From contig CP084611.1 in the NCBI GenBank assembly GCA_025917655.1, positions 3,038,001 through 3,102,000 of the forward strand: 64,000 bases of DNA. The letters run 5' to 3'. The DNA is from Chlorella sorokiniana (lineage: Eukaryota; Chlorophyta; Trebouxiophyceae; Chlorellales; Chlorellaceae). Both the position numbers and the translations under genes were made by a program. Positions 12,046 to 22,777 of this stretch are shown here, piece by piece. The notes beneath the pieces were generated by a model. It had not been told where the DNA came from, ran no database searches, and was given only the letters and a program-made list of their open reading frames with translations. Numbering within the stretch: the first letter of the stretch is position 1; each line of letters starts with the position of its first letter.

Positions 12046-12237
12046 ATGGAGGCCCTGCGCCGAAGGTTTAAGCAGCGGAACAACTCTATGAACTTCATTC
12101 CCAACATCATCTTCACAGTGATGTTTGTGATTGGGCCAGCAGTTTCTTTGCACCAATTTGGAGTGTCAGGGTCCGATGCGGTCATCTGCTACCTGGTTGT
12201 GGTGAGCCTTTTCCTGTGCATGACTTGGCTAACCTAA
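12046..12237 (+). CDS. Small putative membrane protein
   Basis: An ATG-started frame of 63 codons. A basic head (MEALRRRFKQRNNS) is followed by two hydrophobic stretches, IIFTVMFVIGPAVSL and AVICYLVVVSLFLCMTWL, giving a two-helix membrane topology with positive residues at the N-terminus. A GT after CYLVV (about 12201) could be a splice donor, so the true C-terminus may lie further on. I do not recognise the family, and no neighbour suggests a role. It sits between the eEF3 gene and the rearranged copy. Codon quality is plausible, but the short length makes this a tentative call. Confidence 0.3.
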   Translation: MEALRRRFKQRNNSMNFIPNIIFTVMFVIGPAVSLHQFGVSGSDAVICYLVVVSLFLCMTWLT

Positions 12238-12984
12238 TGAAGATCTAAATGAACAGTACGGTACTCAGGGATAGCTGTGGTTGTCACTTTTGCTACGGCT
12301 GGGGCCCTGTCCCCGTCAGGGTGTGCTTCCGCCGTGTAGCACCGAGCGGCACAACTGTAGTTGAAAGTAACCCATGTCGATCCTGGTCGTTTCATCGAGC
12401 GCTGCTGCACAAGAGACGGTGACCAGAGGAGGCACAGGCGACGGCTTCAGCCCTGGGCTGGTATGCTTGCCTGCCTGCAACCGGTTCGCCAGCCTGCATG
12501 ACGCTTCTAAGTCCAGCCCATCACCCGTTTGGCACAGCATACCTCTGTGGCCAACGCCTCCTCTTTATTATGCACAGGCGGTGTTGGCTGGGATAGTGTG
12601 CCGTCTTCGCAAAGAGCGACGCAACAGCGTGCTTGGGTGCACAGCGGTGTTTTGCAGAGCAGCTGCCGGAGGGTCTGACGGCGGGAGCTGGCGGGCAGGG
12701 TGGCGGCTGTGGCGGCTGAGGTGGGCAGTGTCCCACGTGTGTATGGTGCATGGCTGTGCCGACCTGCTTGCAGGCTTGGCACTCCTGGAGCCCCAGCGCC
12801 AGCAGAGGATCCTGGGCAAGCAGGGCTGGCAGCTGCTGTTGGGGCTGCTGCAGGATCTGGTGGGCAGGCTCGCCGTGTCATGCCGGCCAACACTGGCGGC
12901 GAACAGCTCCTCGGCTGTGGCTGCCGGTTGCGCTGCTCCAACCGTGCCGCTTGACTGCACAAGCTCCGCCAATTTCGCCACAGC
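12238..12984. other. Unassigned stretch before the chimeric duplication
   Basis: No gene can be named. A plus-strand frame is open from 12374 to 13090 and includes a helical-looking patch (LALLEPQRQQRILGKQGWQ, about 12776-12832), but no family is recognised and the frame runs into the duplicated block. If the tandem-duplication model holds, this should be what remains of a first copy of the 14.2-17.0 kb segment, yet I could not align it convincingly. Confidence 0.3.
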
Positions 12985-13434
12985 GGGAATTCGATGTTGC
13001 CCAAGTAGCCTGCAACCTGTACCATGGCATGCTGTGCGCGGGCGCCGCCGCGGGGAGCCCCTGCCACGCACGCGGCGCGAGCTGTGCTAGGGCGCCTTTG
13101 CGCTAGCAGAGGAGACCATGGCTGCGCGGCGGGCGGCAGAGGCGGGGCAGGCAGCGCGGCGGGCGGCAGCGGCTGATGAAGCAGGGCGGCTGGGAGTGGA
13201 GCAGGAGGGGCCGCTTGAAGGGGAGCTTGCTGAGCGGGCCCTGGCGCTTTAGGAGCACGAGTTGCCCCCGCAGCTGCGCAGTGGACTCAAGCGCGAGTGC
13301 TGCTCAGAGCTGGATGGCAACGAGCATCCGGCGCTGCTGAGAGCGGCAGTTCTGAGCCCCTTACAGCAGCAGCAGGAGCGGCTGCGCAGGCTCCCTGCCG
13401 AGCCTCAGCTTGGACCAGCACGGGTCCAGGGCTG
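12985..13434 (+). pseudogene. Duplicated 3' fragment of the 15.5-17.7 kb gene
   Basis: Closely matches 17045-17490 base for base with scattered differences. It starts around gatgttgcccaagtagcctg (source ...gaggtggcccaagcagcctg) and runs through the Ala/Arg-rich segment and the QQQQER region. Relative to the source frame it contains stop codons (for example ctttaggag near 13247), so it cannot encode the same C-terminus. It ends at the junction with eEF3-derived sequence at 13431-13444. It is a host segmental duplication, not a mobile element: no terminal repeats are visible. Confidence 0.8.
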
Positions 13435-13839
13435 GGTGCCGCCATGTGGCAGCAGCCCCACATCCTGGTGCTGGATGAGCCCATCAACTACCTGGACCGT
13501 AAGTCCCTGGGCGCCATGGCCTCCGCCCTCAAGGAGTACGGCGGCGGCGTGGTCATCGTCAGCCACCACCGCGAGTTTGTGGACCAGGTGTGCTCCGAGA
13601 AGTGGACCGTGGGCGGCGGCAAGTGCGAGGTGACGGGCCAGTCGGCGGCGGCCCTGGAGAGCGCCAAGCTGGAGTGGAAGCGCCAGGAGGAGACCACCGA
13701 CGCCTTTGGCAACACCATCAAGATCAAGGCACCCAAGAAGGAGCTGTCGCGCAAGGAGAAGAAGGCCCAGGCCAAGGCCAAGGCTGCCAGGAGGGCACGC
13801 GGGGAAGACGTGAGCGATGACGACGAGGATTGGGAATAA
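13435..13839 (+). pseudogene. Duplicated C-terminal fragment of eEF3
   Basis: Near-identical to 10826-11229, encoding the end of ABC2 (ILVLDEPINYLDRKSLGAMA), the post-ABC region and the Lys-rich tail, here ending GEDVSDDDEDWE. It lacks everything before Walker B of ABC2, so it cannot act as eEF3. The reading frame is fully open. A frame from ATG 13297 crosses the junction and gives a 180-codon ORF whose first 45 or so residues come from the other gene read out of its own frame. Compared with the parental exon it has one more G (gccctggagagc against gccctgagagc near 11046), keeping the expected frame. Substitutions such as N to I in DEPTNYLD suggest relaxed constraint. Confidence 0.85.
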
Positions 13840-14225
13840 ATGAAGCCCCGTCGCAAAGGACACCTCAGCAGCAGCGGCTCCCGCCGCCATAGCGTGGCAG
13901 CGGCGGCGACGGAGACACGTCTCGGCGTGCCCCGGCCGCCTTCCTGCTTACGCTCCCACCTCCCCGCTTTGCTTCCTCCCTTCCCCTCCCTGGGGCGAAC
14001 CAACTCACTTGTGCACCCCCACCCACTCGGACCAAACGCAACCCGCTGTGTTTGATACAGACTGGAATCCAATAGCGCACTTGATTTAGTTTCGTCATCG
14101 TGCCTTCAGGTTGCCTTTGAAACCATTTTGTGGACTCCCCCCCGTGTAATGCGCCTTTTGGGTCAGCAGCTGGTATCACTAGGGCAAGCAGGTGGAATCG
14201 GTTGCCGGCCCTGCTGTGACCAGCG
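13840..14225 (+). repeat. Duplicated eEF3 3' UTR and flank
   Basis: Continues the eEF3-derived copy. It matches 11230 to about 11610, including the TGTAA signal at 14145-14149. Differences are few and partly length changes in C runs. Similarity fades after about 14225. Confidence 0.8.
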
Positions 14226-14419
14226 CTGTGTCGGCGGCGGGCTCATCATGATGCGCACAGGATGCCGCTGATGGTTTCTCCGCTGCTGCGTAAATGTATC
14301 TGGCAGCACAATTGTGCAGGTGGGTCCAGTGAACGGTAGGTTGCGGAGTGATCCGCCCCCGCATGCGACACAAGAGTCAGCCCGTACGCCGCAAGACAGG
14401 CAGTGAGGGCCAAGATTTA

Positions 14420-15143
14420 ATGAGCCAGGCCGGCGAGCGTATGGCGGAGCAGCCAGCCCACGGTGGGTCTGGAGCGGCAGCAGAACGGCTGCCCCTGCAG
14501 GGCGTGGTGCAGCTGGGCGCGCCGCACCTGGTGGCTCGGCAAATGCAAGCTCGCAAGTCCTCCCCTGTTGTGCCCGACCTGGGCAGCGACAGCGAGAACG
14601 ACGGCGCAAGCGAGGACGAGCTGAGCGGGGGAGTAGAGCGGCCAGTGCCCGCCGCAAGCGGAGAGGAGGGTGCTGCGAATGTGGACGCCGACAGGTGTGG
14701 GGGAAGGGTAGCGCGGCTTTGTGCGTGTCCCTCTGGCGGCCTTACCAAACTGTGTCCCTCTGGCGGCGCGGCTGCAGCATGCCAGCCACCTGGTTTGGCG
14801 GCAGCGACCAGGGGGACGCCTACAAGGGCGCCTCCTTTGGCCACGACGGCTTCGACTCCCACCCTCGCTACGGCGGCAGCGACTGCGGCAGCGAGGATGA
14901 ACTGGAGCAGCGCATGCGCAACTGCGGCTTCACGGATGCCGACGCGGACGAGCTGCTGTGCCAGGGGGTCAAGCCGTGGGACGACGACGCGTGGGATGGT
15001 GAGGCGGGGCAAGGTGCTAGCTTGTGCGGTAAGCTGCCTTTTCTGGCCTGCTCACCACTTGATGGCAACCCGTGTCAATCCCTGCAGTCATGGATGCCCT
15101 GACCGACGCGCGGGATGACTACGATGACTACGATGACTACTGA
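14420..15143 (+). CDS. Acidic protein of unknown function, (DDY)n tail
   Basis: Three exons. Exon 1 (from ATG 14420) gives MSQAGERMAEQPAHG and ends ...VDAD near 14694. Exon 2 starts after ctgcag near 14777 and gives SMPATWFGGSDQGDAYKG, SEDELEQRMRNCGFTDADAD and CQGVKPWDDDAW. Exon 3 starts after ctgcag near 15088 and gives VMDALTDARDDYDDYDDY and a stop at 15141-15143. Both junctions keep the frame. The protein is strongly acidic, low in hydrophobic residues, and ends in a threefold DDY motif encoded by a 9-base tandem repeat. No known domain is recognised and upstream in-frame ATGs exist. A TGTAA at 15387-15391 fits its 3' end. Probably soluble and partly disordered; function unknown. Confidence 0.55.
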
Positions 15144-15523
15144 CAGCAGCATAGTGCTGCGGAGGCAGCGCTATCGCCGCGCCGCCTCGGCTCAGGGTTG
15201 CCATGAACAGGGATTGATTTGCTCGTTAGAGCATGCTTGCCTTCAACATTTGAGGCCATAGCGGTGTGACAACCCGGACCTCTGCGACTCTCTCTCTTTG
15301 TCTGGGGTGAAGGAAGGCGCAGACATTGCTTTTTGCATTGTGCGGTGCTTCTGCTGTGCACGCTTCGTCACCCAGCCCGCTAAGAATGTAAGGCCGACAC
15401 TCCTTCATCCGGTCAAATCCTCCCGTGCTTACGGTCAAGCCTACAAGGAAGTGACTTTTGAACTTTGCAGAAAGCGACACCTTGTTTCTACGGCCGGCTT
15501 CCTAGACGCTGTGTCACCTTGCG
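15144..15523. other. Intergenic region
   Basis: No gene is recognised. It contains the 3' UTR of the acidic protein with TGTAA at 15387-15391 and the presumed upstream region of the next gene. Confidence 0.4.
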
Positions 15524-17716
15524 ATGCTGTTTGCGTCGTTTGCGCTTTCACCTGGAAAAGTTTCAGATTGCGCTGCGCCAGGCGCTGGGCCGGCTTGGCA
15601 GCGGGCGGCGCCACCACAGCTGTCGCCAGGCTCCTGCCAGCAGCTGGAGCCAGATCCGGACCGCGATGCTTGGTCAGCCGGCGTCTACCAGAGGCTTGCA
15701 GCATCCCGGTTGCTGGCACCAGCACTGGATGCGCACCTGCCTACTGTCCCCGTCATCCTGCACCCCTCGGCACCGCGCGGGCGCAGCCGCCCCCGTCACC
15801 GCCCGCCACCTCGGCTTCCTGCGCGTCGACCTGACCGGCGAGAGCGCGGGGCCGGGCCGCTTCTACCCTCTGCACCCTGCAGGCCAGTTGCTGCTGTGCA
15901 TCTCAAGGAGCGTACATGCAGCGCTTCGGCAATGCTGAACGTGCCTGACTCCACCGTGCTGTTCCTGCCTGCAGATGTGTTGGAGGAGCAGGGGATAGAC
16001 ACTGGCAGCCTGGACCACTTTGGCTGCACAGGCCATTGGGCCAGCAGCGGCTGCATTCGCCTTCTGACAGCCAGCTGCGGCGCTGGCAGGGGCAGCATCA
16101 GTGGCAGCACGGCGGGGCTGACCTTAATGCCACCTGATGCCTTTGCTGCGCTTTGGGCTCGCAACCCCAGCCAGCTTGGCGCAGTGGACGGCAGCACAGA
16201 CGAAACTGGAGTTGGGTTGCCGTCTGGCTGGCATGTGCCTTACGATCGCCTGTTGCCGCTGGAGGAGGCGTATGGGGGCTGTACAGGGAGCTGAAGGCAG
16301 CTGGGCATGATTTGTCGCGGTGCCATTACATGCTGCGGTGAGTCAGGGGGCCCCTGTGCCTTGCAGGGAGGCATGGCATCTTGCAATGTCCCAGCCTGGG
16401 GTTCCAGTTGCGTTGAAAATCTACCGTGCTGACCGCCTGTCACCACCGCTAAATGCTGGCTACGCTTGCTGCAGCGGCTGGAAGACGCGTGAGGGGCGCC
16501 CTCGCCTGGGCGCCTCTGCGCCCGCGCCGGCGGCGGCAAGCAGCGCCGTGGCGTTGTGCCCGCCGCCATTGCGGCCACGCGCGAGCTGCGGGCCATGGTC
16601 AACTGGCCGGGGCTGCTGGACCTGCTGGAGGAGGAGGGGGTGGCCTCGGTGCCCACCGACGGCGTGCGCTACTGGCTGGCCCGCCTGGGGCGCGGCTTCC
16701 AGGCTGAGCTGGCGGCGGCGGGGTGCTGTGCGCCGACACCAGCGTGCACCACATCATCGCCCGCTCCACGCGCGGCATAGACCACCCCCTCAACTACTTC
16801 TTGATTGACAAGGGCCCCAACTCCGCGATGGGCAGCAGGGTGGAGGGCTTCAGGGGTGAGCCACCGGTGTTGGCGGCTCAGCCTGGGGCTGCCAGTCGCT
16901 CATTCCCTGAGAGCATGGCCAGCTGCCGCTGCTCATCGATTGCGGCCTGCCACTCTTTGTCACACCCTTCCTGCTGCCCCCCGCCCATGCTGCAGACGCC
17001 AACGGCGCCAAGCTGCACATGCGCGATATCGTGGGGGAACGTGCCTTTGAGGTGGCCCAAGCAGCCTGCAACCTGTACCATGGCATGCTGTACGCGGGCG
17101 CCGCCGTGGGGAGCCCCTGCCCCGCACGTTGAGCGAGCTGCGCCAGGGCGCCTTTGCGCTAGCAGAGGAGACCATGGCTGCGCGGCGGGCGACAGAGGCG
17201 CGGCAGGCAGCGCGGCGGGCGGCAGCGGCTGATGCAGCAGGACGGCTGGGAGTCGAGCAGGAAGGGCCGCTTGAAGAGGGGCTTGCTGAGCGGGCCCTGG
17301 CGCTTGAGGAGCACGAATTGCCCCCGCAGCCGCGCAGTGGACTCAAACGCGAGCGTTGCTCAGAGCTGGATGGCAACGAGCGTCCGGCGCTGCTGAGAGC
17401 GGCAGTTCTGAGCCCCTTGCAGCAGCAGCAGGAGAGGCGGCGCAGGCTCTCTGCCGAGCCTCAGCTTGGACCAGCACCAGTTCAGGGCTGGGCGCCGCCA
17501 GGCGTGAGTCGAGAAGGCAGGGATGGTGCAGGAGAAGGAGACTTGCAGACAGGCCTGGAGTCCATGTCGCTTCAAAACAGCCCAGTAAGCGACCTGCCGC
17601 AAGATGCGCCGCTGCAGCCGAGCAGCCGAGACCAACCGCCCGCTGCCTTGAATAGCCTGCGGCTGAGGCTTCAGGCGGCGTTGGGCGGTGCGGCAACATG
17701 TGCCGAGGAAGTGTAA
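15524..17716 (+). CDS. Unknown protein with an HNH-like motif
   Basis: A multi-exon gene of unknown family; the start at 15524 (MLFASFALSPGK) is a guess. Recognisable coding blocks in order: TARHLGFLRVDLTGESAGPG, STVLFLPADVLEEQGIDTGS, LYRELKAAGHDLSRCHYMLR, WPGLLDLLEEEGVASVPTDG, VHHIIARSTRGIDHPLNYF, KLHMRDIVGERAFEVAQAA, then a long Ala/Arg/Glu/Gln-rich C-terminal region ending CAEEV at 17716. The block VHHIIARS...DHPLNYF resembles the core of HNH nucleases (two His, then HPxNY), but the match is by eye only. The frame changes near 16273, 16720 and 17114, each one base short in a G or C run. The 3' part was copied to 12985-13434. It may be a living gene with sequence errors or a decaying one. 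Confidence 0.5.
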
Positions 17717-18061
17717 ACCGAATCACAACACAGATGCAGTAATCTTGCCCTGCCAGCTTTCAATATGCAATGCAAGCTGTCAGGGCGGTGCTCCCACAAA
17801 AGTGCAGGTCAGCGCCAGCGCCATCAAAAGGGGTGGCACGTTGGCACCGTGCACCGGTCAGCGAGCAGCAAGGCGCACAAACGGGTGTGAGTAAAGAGCC
17901 AATTCATGCAGAGCCGTGCGCGCCGCCAGCCCAAACAAAATCGCAAAAGTGAATCTTTGGGCGCCTAGTCAGCAAGGTTCTCAATGAATGCCCTTGAATG
18001 CCGGGTTAAGGCTCACCCGTCTTAGCAAAGCCCCACCCTCCGTCAACAGGGTGTAACAATC
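17717..18061. other. Short intergenic region before the ClpD-like gene
   Basis: No gene is recognised. A TGTAA lies at 18052-18056, only six bases before the next ATG, so either it is a chance match or the two transcription units overlap. Another overlaps the upstream stop codon at 17712-17716. Confidence 0.35.
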
Positions 18062-21000
18062 ATGGCTTTCACGCTTGCTGCTGCCACTCCGCGGCACTGC
18101 CCTGCACTATTTTTGAACAGACCCCAAGCGGCAGCAACCCAAGCCCCGCTATACACAAGCCCCGCCCCACATGCTTCACTACAAAGTAGGAGCGCCCTTC
18201 AGGGCACAAGCCTGCAGCTGGGGCAGCGCGTTAGGAACTCCGCCCCCGGCAGGGCGCGACGGTCCCTTCGCGTCAGCGCCCTATTTGAAAAGGTAAGGTT
18301 CACGAGCGACATCTGTACTGGTCTGGCACGCAAGCGGGCTGGTCAGGTCAGCGGGCTGTGATCAAAACGTCTCGTCTCCTCTGTACTCGCCCCGCCTGCA
18401 GTTCACTGAACGGAGCATCAAGTGCGTGATGCTGGGGCAGGAGGAGGCACGCAGGCTGCTGTCCTCAGAGGTGACAACGGGTGCCGCCAGCAGACCGCCG
18501 CCAGCGCCAGCCTGCGAGTCTCTCTTCAACTCCCCCTGGGCGCTGTGGGTTGCACCGGCCTTTCCTGATAAACGTTCATCATTGCATGCAGGTGGGCTCT
18601 GAGCACATCGTGCTGGGCCTGATCGCGGAAGATTCCAGCAAGAACGGCTTCATGGGCAGCGGCATCACGGTGAGCGCCAGAATCCTGCGCCATTGGCCCC
18701 TCTTTTACCTTATTGAAACAATTGACACAGAAATGACTGACCGACCGTGCGCCCCTCCCGCGATTTTCGGCAGATTGAGAAGGCGCGGGCGCACGTGGAG
18801 GCTTTGGTCGGGCGCGGGCGCAGCGGGCGCGAGCCGCCCAAGGACATGCCCTTCAGCCGCGAGGCCAAGAAGATTTTCGAGACGGCGTTGATGGAGTCGC
18901 GCCGCGTCTCAATGTCCTTCATCACCCCCGAGCACATCCTGCTGGCTGTGCTGTCGGTGGGCGACGCCACCTCGCGCCGAGTTCTGGAGATGTGAGCCGC
19001 GGGGACCCATGCTATGCCCTCGAGCTGCTGCCCCAGCTTGCGGCACAGCAACCCGCATTTATGGCACTACTCCTCTATCTGTTCGCATGCGGCCTCCCTC
19101 CATACCTGCTGGCATCGCCGCCGTTTCACCTCTCGCTGCTGGCTGCCCCATGCCGCAGCCTGGCCCTGGACACAGACAAGCTCAAGGCCGAGGCGATGCG
19201 GCGGCTCAAGGGCGAGATGGAGGGCGACGGGCGGCGCAAGGTCGCGGTGCGTCGCTGCCCTGCCGGGGCACGCCGCCTGCCGTTGGGGTGGCTTGGCGGC
19301 CAGCTGTCGCGACGCCCCCGCCTGGCTGCAGCTCCCTGGCTGCCTGTTCACCGGCTTGTGACCCCTGTCCCCCCTCCCCGCAGCCGGGCGGCTCCAGCAA
19401 GAAGGAGGGCTCCTCCGCGCTGGAAGACTTCTGCCGCGACCTGTGCAAGGAGGCGGCCTCGCAGCGCACCGACCCCGTCATTGGGCGGCAGAAGGAGGTG
19501 CTGCGCGTCACCCAGATCCTGGCCCGCAAGAAGAAGAACAACCCCATCCTGCTGGGCGAGCCGGGCGTGGGCAAGACGGCCATTGCGGAGGGCCTGGCAC
19601 GCGCCATCGTCGCGCGCACCAACGCCGACGGCTCCCCGCTCCCGACTTCCTGCACAGCAAGCGTGTCATGCAGCTGGACGTGGGACTGCTCATTGCAGGG
19701 GCCAAGGTGCGGACGCTGCGCTGCTGGCCGCAGCCGCCAAGGCCGCGTGCACAACGCGTTGCGCCTGCGCGCTGCTTGCGCAGCGCGCCTGCATGCTGAC
19801 ACCCCCAACCGCCCATCCTCCTGTCCCCTACCCCAGGAGCGTGGCGAGCTGGAGCTGCGGGTGACCAAGCTGCTGCAGGAGTGCCGGGCAGAGGGCAACA
19901 TCATCCTCATGATTGACGAGGTGCACACGCTGGTGGGGGCGGGCGCGGTGGGACGCGGCGGCGGCGGCGGCGGCGGCGGCGGCCTCGACATCTCCAACAT
20001 GCTGAAGCCGGCGCTGGCGCGAGGAGAGCTGCAGTGCATCGGCGCCACCACCCTGGACGAGCACCGCAAGCACATTGAGCGCGACGCGGCGCTGGAGCGG
20101 TGAGCGGCGGCAGGCAACGGGGGCGTGCTGTGCCCAGGCCTCTTCCCCCACCTGCCTGCTTGCCTGCCTGCCTGCCTGCTCTCACAGCCTGCCTGCCACG
20201 CCGCCCCCCCGCCCCCTGCAGCCGTTTCCAGCCGGTGTTGGTGGAGGAGCCCAGCCCCGAGGAGGCGCTGGCCATCCTGGAGGGGCTGCAGGAGCGGTAC
20301 GAGCGGCACCACCGCGTGGCCTACTCCAGCGACGCGCTGGCGGCGGCTGTGGCCCTCTCTGCGCGCTACATCCCCGACCGCCAGCTCCCGACAAGGCCAT
20401 CGACCTGATTGACGAGGCTGGCAGCCGGGTGCGCATCGCGGCGTACAACGCGCGGCGGGCGGGGGCGGGGCGCGACTCGGCCGAGGCCGCCGCCACCTCC
20501 TACCTGGAGCTGGAGCAGGTGGTGGCCACCAAGGGGAGGCGGTGGCGGACGCGCTGTTTGAGGAGGCGGCGCTGCTGCGCCTGCGCGAGCTGGAGCTCAA
20601 GGCGCGGCTGAGCGGCGAGCCGGAGGGTGCGCCGGTGCTGCCGGTGGTGGAGGCCTGCCACGTGGAGCAGGTGGTCAGCGCGTGGAGCGGGGTGCCCGTG
20701 GAGCGCATGAGCCAGGACGACCGCCAGCGCCTGCTCACCCTGGCAGACGTGCTGAGGGTGGGTGTGTAAGGGGGGGGGGCGCCGGCCGCCCAGGGGGCGC
20801 GGGGCTGCAATCACGGCGGCAGGGTGCGCAGGTCGCAGGCAGCGTGCAGAGCAGCACCCCTGCGTGCCGCCGTGCTGCTCACACCCGGGCCGCGCTGCCC
20901 CTGCCCCCTGCAGGCGCGCGTCATCGGCCAGGACGACGCCTGCGACGCAACCGCGCGCGCCATCATGCGCGCCAGCAGCGGGCTCAAGAACCCCGACCGC

Positions 21001-22777
21001 CCCATCGCCACCCTCATGTTCAGCGGCCCCACCGGCGTTGGCAAGACGGAGCTCACCAAGGTGTGTGGGCCCAGGGGGCAGCCGAGGGAGGGGGGCCAGG
21101 GGGCATGGGAGCGACGCTCGCCTGGCTGCCTGGGTTGCTAGTATGATGGGGGATGCTGCTCAAGCTGTGGCTGTTGTTGGGGCAGGCCACATGCGCTGCA
21201 CCCAGCCTTCCACCCGCCCCCTCCCCGCAGCGCCTGGCCGACCACTACTTTGGCTCTGAGTCGTCCATGGTGCGGCTGGACATGAGCGAGTACATGGAGC
21301 GCCACACCGTCAGCAAGCTGATCGGCGCGCCCCCGGCTACGTGGGCTACAACGAGGGCGGCAAGCTGACAGAGGCAGTCAGGTGGGCAGCGGCGCGCGGG
21401 GCGCATGCTAGGGGGCGGGCAGCACGGCTGCCGCACAAGAAGCCGCAGCACTGCCGGGCCAAGGAACCGCGGGACCAAAACAACCCTGCTGTGACCCCAT
21501 GCTCCCTGGCCTCTTGCAGGCGGCGCCCGTTCAGCGTGGTGCTGTTTGACGAGATAGAGAAGGCGCACCCCGACGTGTTCAACGTGCTGCTGCAGGTCAT
21601 CGAGGACGGGCGCCTGACGGGTGGGTGGGGGGGGGCGGCGCTGCAACCCAGCCAGCAGCGGGCTCTGGCACATGTCGCGACTGCATCCCCTGCCTCCCCC
21701 CCCTCCCTCCCTGCAGACTCGCAGGGACGCACCGTGTCGTTCAAGAACTGGTGAGCGCCACGGCCGGCCAGAACGCCGAGAGCTTCCTGCCTTGCGCTCG
21801 TTCGCCCTACCTGCCGCACCCATGCTTCTCCTCTTGCCGATCGCTGCTGCCCGCAGCCTGATCATCCTCACCTCCAACGTTGGCTCCTCCGTCATCGCCA
21901 AGGGCGGCGCCACCGTGGGCTTCCAGCTGCCCACCCAGGCCGACCCCGAGGCCGACAAGTATGCGCGCGTGCGGGGCCTGGTGCTGGAGGAGCTCAAGGT
22001 GGGGGCGCGGCGGCGGCAGCGCGGCAGCGAGGTGCAGGGGGCGCATGACGCGGCGCACGCCATGCGCTCCTGCTGGCCGCCCACCCGCCCGCTCACCCCC
22101 GCAGGCCTACTTCCGCCCGAGCTGCTCAACCGCATGGATGAGGTGGTGGTGTTCCGCTCGCTGGGCCGCCAGCAGGTGGGTGGCTGTGCGGGGGGCCGGT
22201 TTGGGCGGTCTGGCTCAGCGCTGCACAGGCCCCATGCCTTTCGCCGCTTGTTGCCACCTTGGTGCCACCTGGCCTGGACCGGTGGCACATGCGCGCCGCC
22301 CTGCCTCCCCCGCAGGTGCGCCGCATCGCCGACCTGGAGCTGGCCAAGACTGCTGAGCGCATGCGGGGTGTGGGTGTGGTGGGGCTGGAGGTGGGCCCCG
22401 CCCTCATGGACCGCATCCTGGGCGAAGGGTACAACGAGGCCATGGGGGCGCGGGAGCTGCGCCGCGCCGTCACCCGCCTCGTCGACGACGCGCTGTCCGA
22501 CGCGGTGCTGCGCGGGGAGGTGAGGCGCAGGCGGCTGGGGCCAACGGGGTCAGGGCAAGGGGGGTTGCTGCGGCAAGGAGGATTGGCCAGCCCTGCTGCC
22601 TTGGCCAGGTCTGGCCACCCACCCTTGCCCTGCCCCCCCCCACATTCGCAGCTATGCCCCGGTGACACCGCCTACCTGGACTGCGACGCCGAGGGGCGCA
22701 CCACACTGCTGGCCCACCGCGGCGAGGCCAACAACATTGTCAACGCCCAGATCGCGTATTCCTCGGTGGCGGCGTGA
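18062..22777 (+). CDS. CLPD: Plastid Hsp100/Clp ATPase, ClpD-like
   Basis: AAA+ unfoldase that feeds the stromal Clp protease. About 15 exons. The N-terminus ([17 protein letters not shown]...RRSLRVSA) is a Ser/Ala/Arg-rich transit peptide. Next come two Clp-N repeats ([40 protein letters not shown]), AAA-1 with [15 protein letters not shown] and [17 protein letters not shown]-2 with [47 protein letters not shown] and a D2-small end [38 protein letters not shown] and the short middle region fit ClpD/ERD1 better than ClpC. A run of nine glycines follows the AAA-1 Walker B (about 19957-19983) where ClpC has a few mixed residues. Frames jump at C or G runs near 19642, 20387, 20534 and 21331, each restored by one extra base. 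Confidence 0.85.

Noticed and set aside
12985-14225. Mobile element as an explanation for the duplicated block
   Set aside because: No terminal repeats, target-site duplication or element gene; the sequence is wholly derived from two neighbouring host loci.
19206-20810. 534-codon minus-strand frame opposite the ClpD-like gene
   Set aside because: It is antisense to highly conserved Clp exons and is low-complexity Arg/Ala/Pro; a GC-driven shadow.
18062-22777. Calling this gene ClpC or ClpB
   Set aside because: ClpB lacks the transit peptide and has a long middle domain; ClpC has different residues at IRRARVGLKNPNRP and a KxLA after the second Walker A, whereas this protein reads like ClpD.
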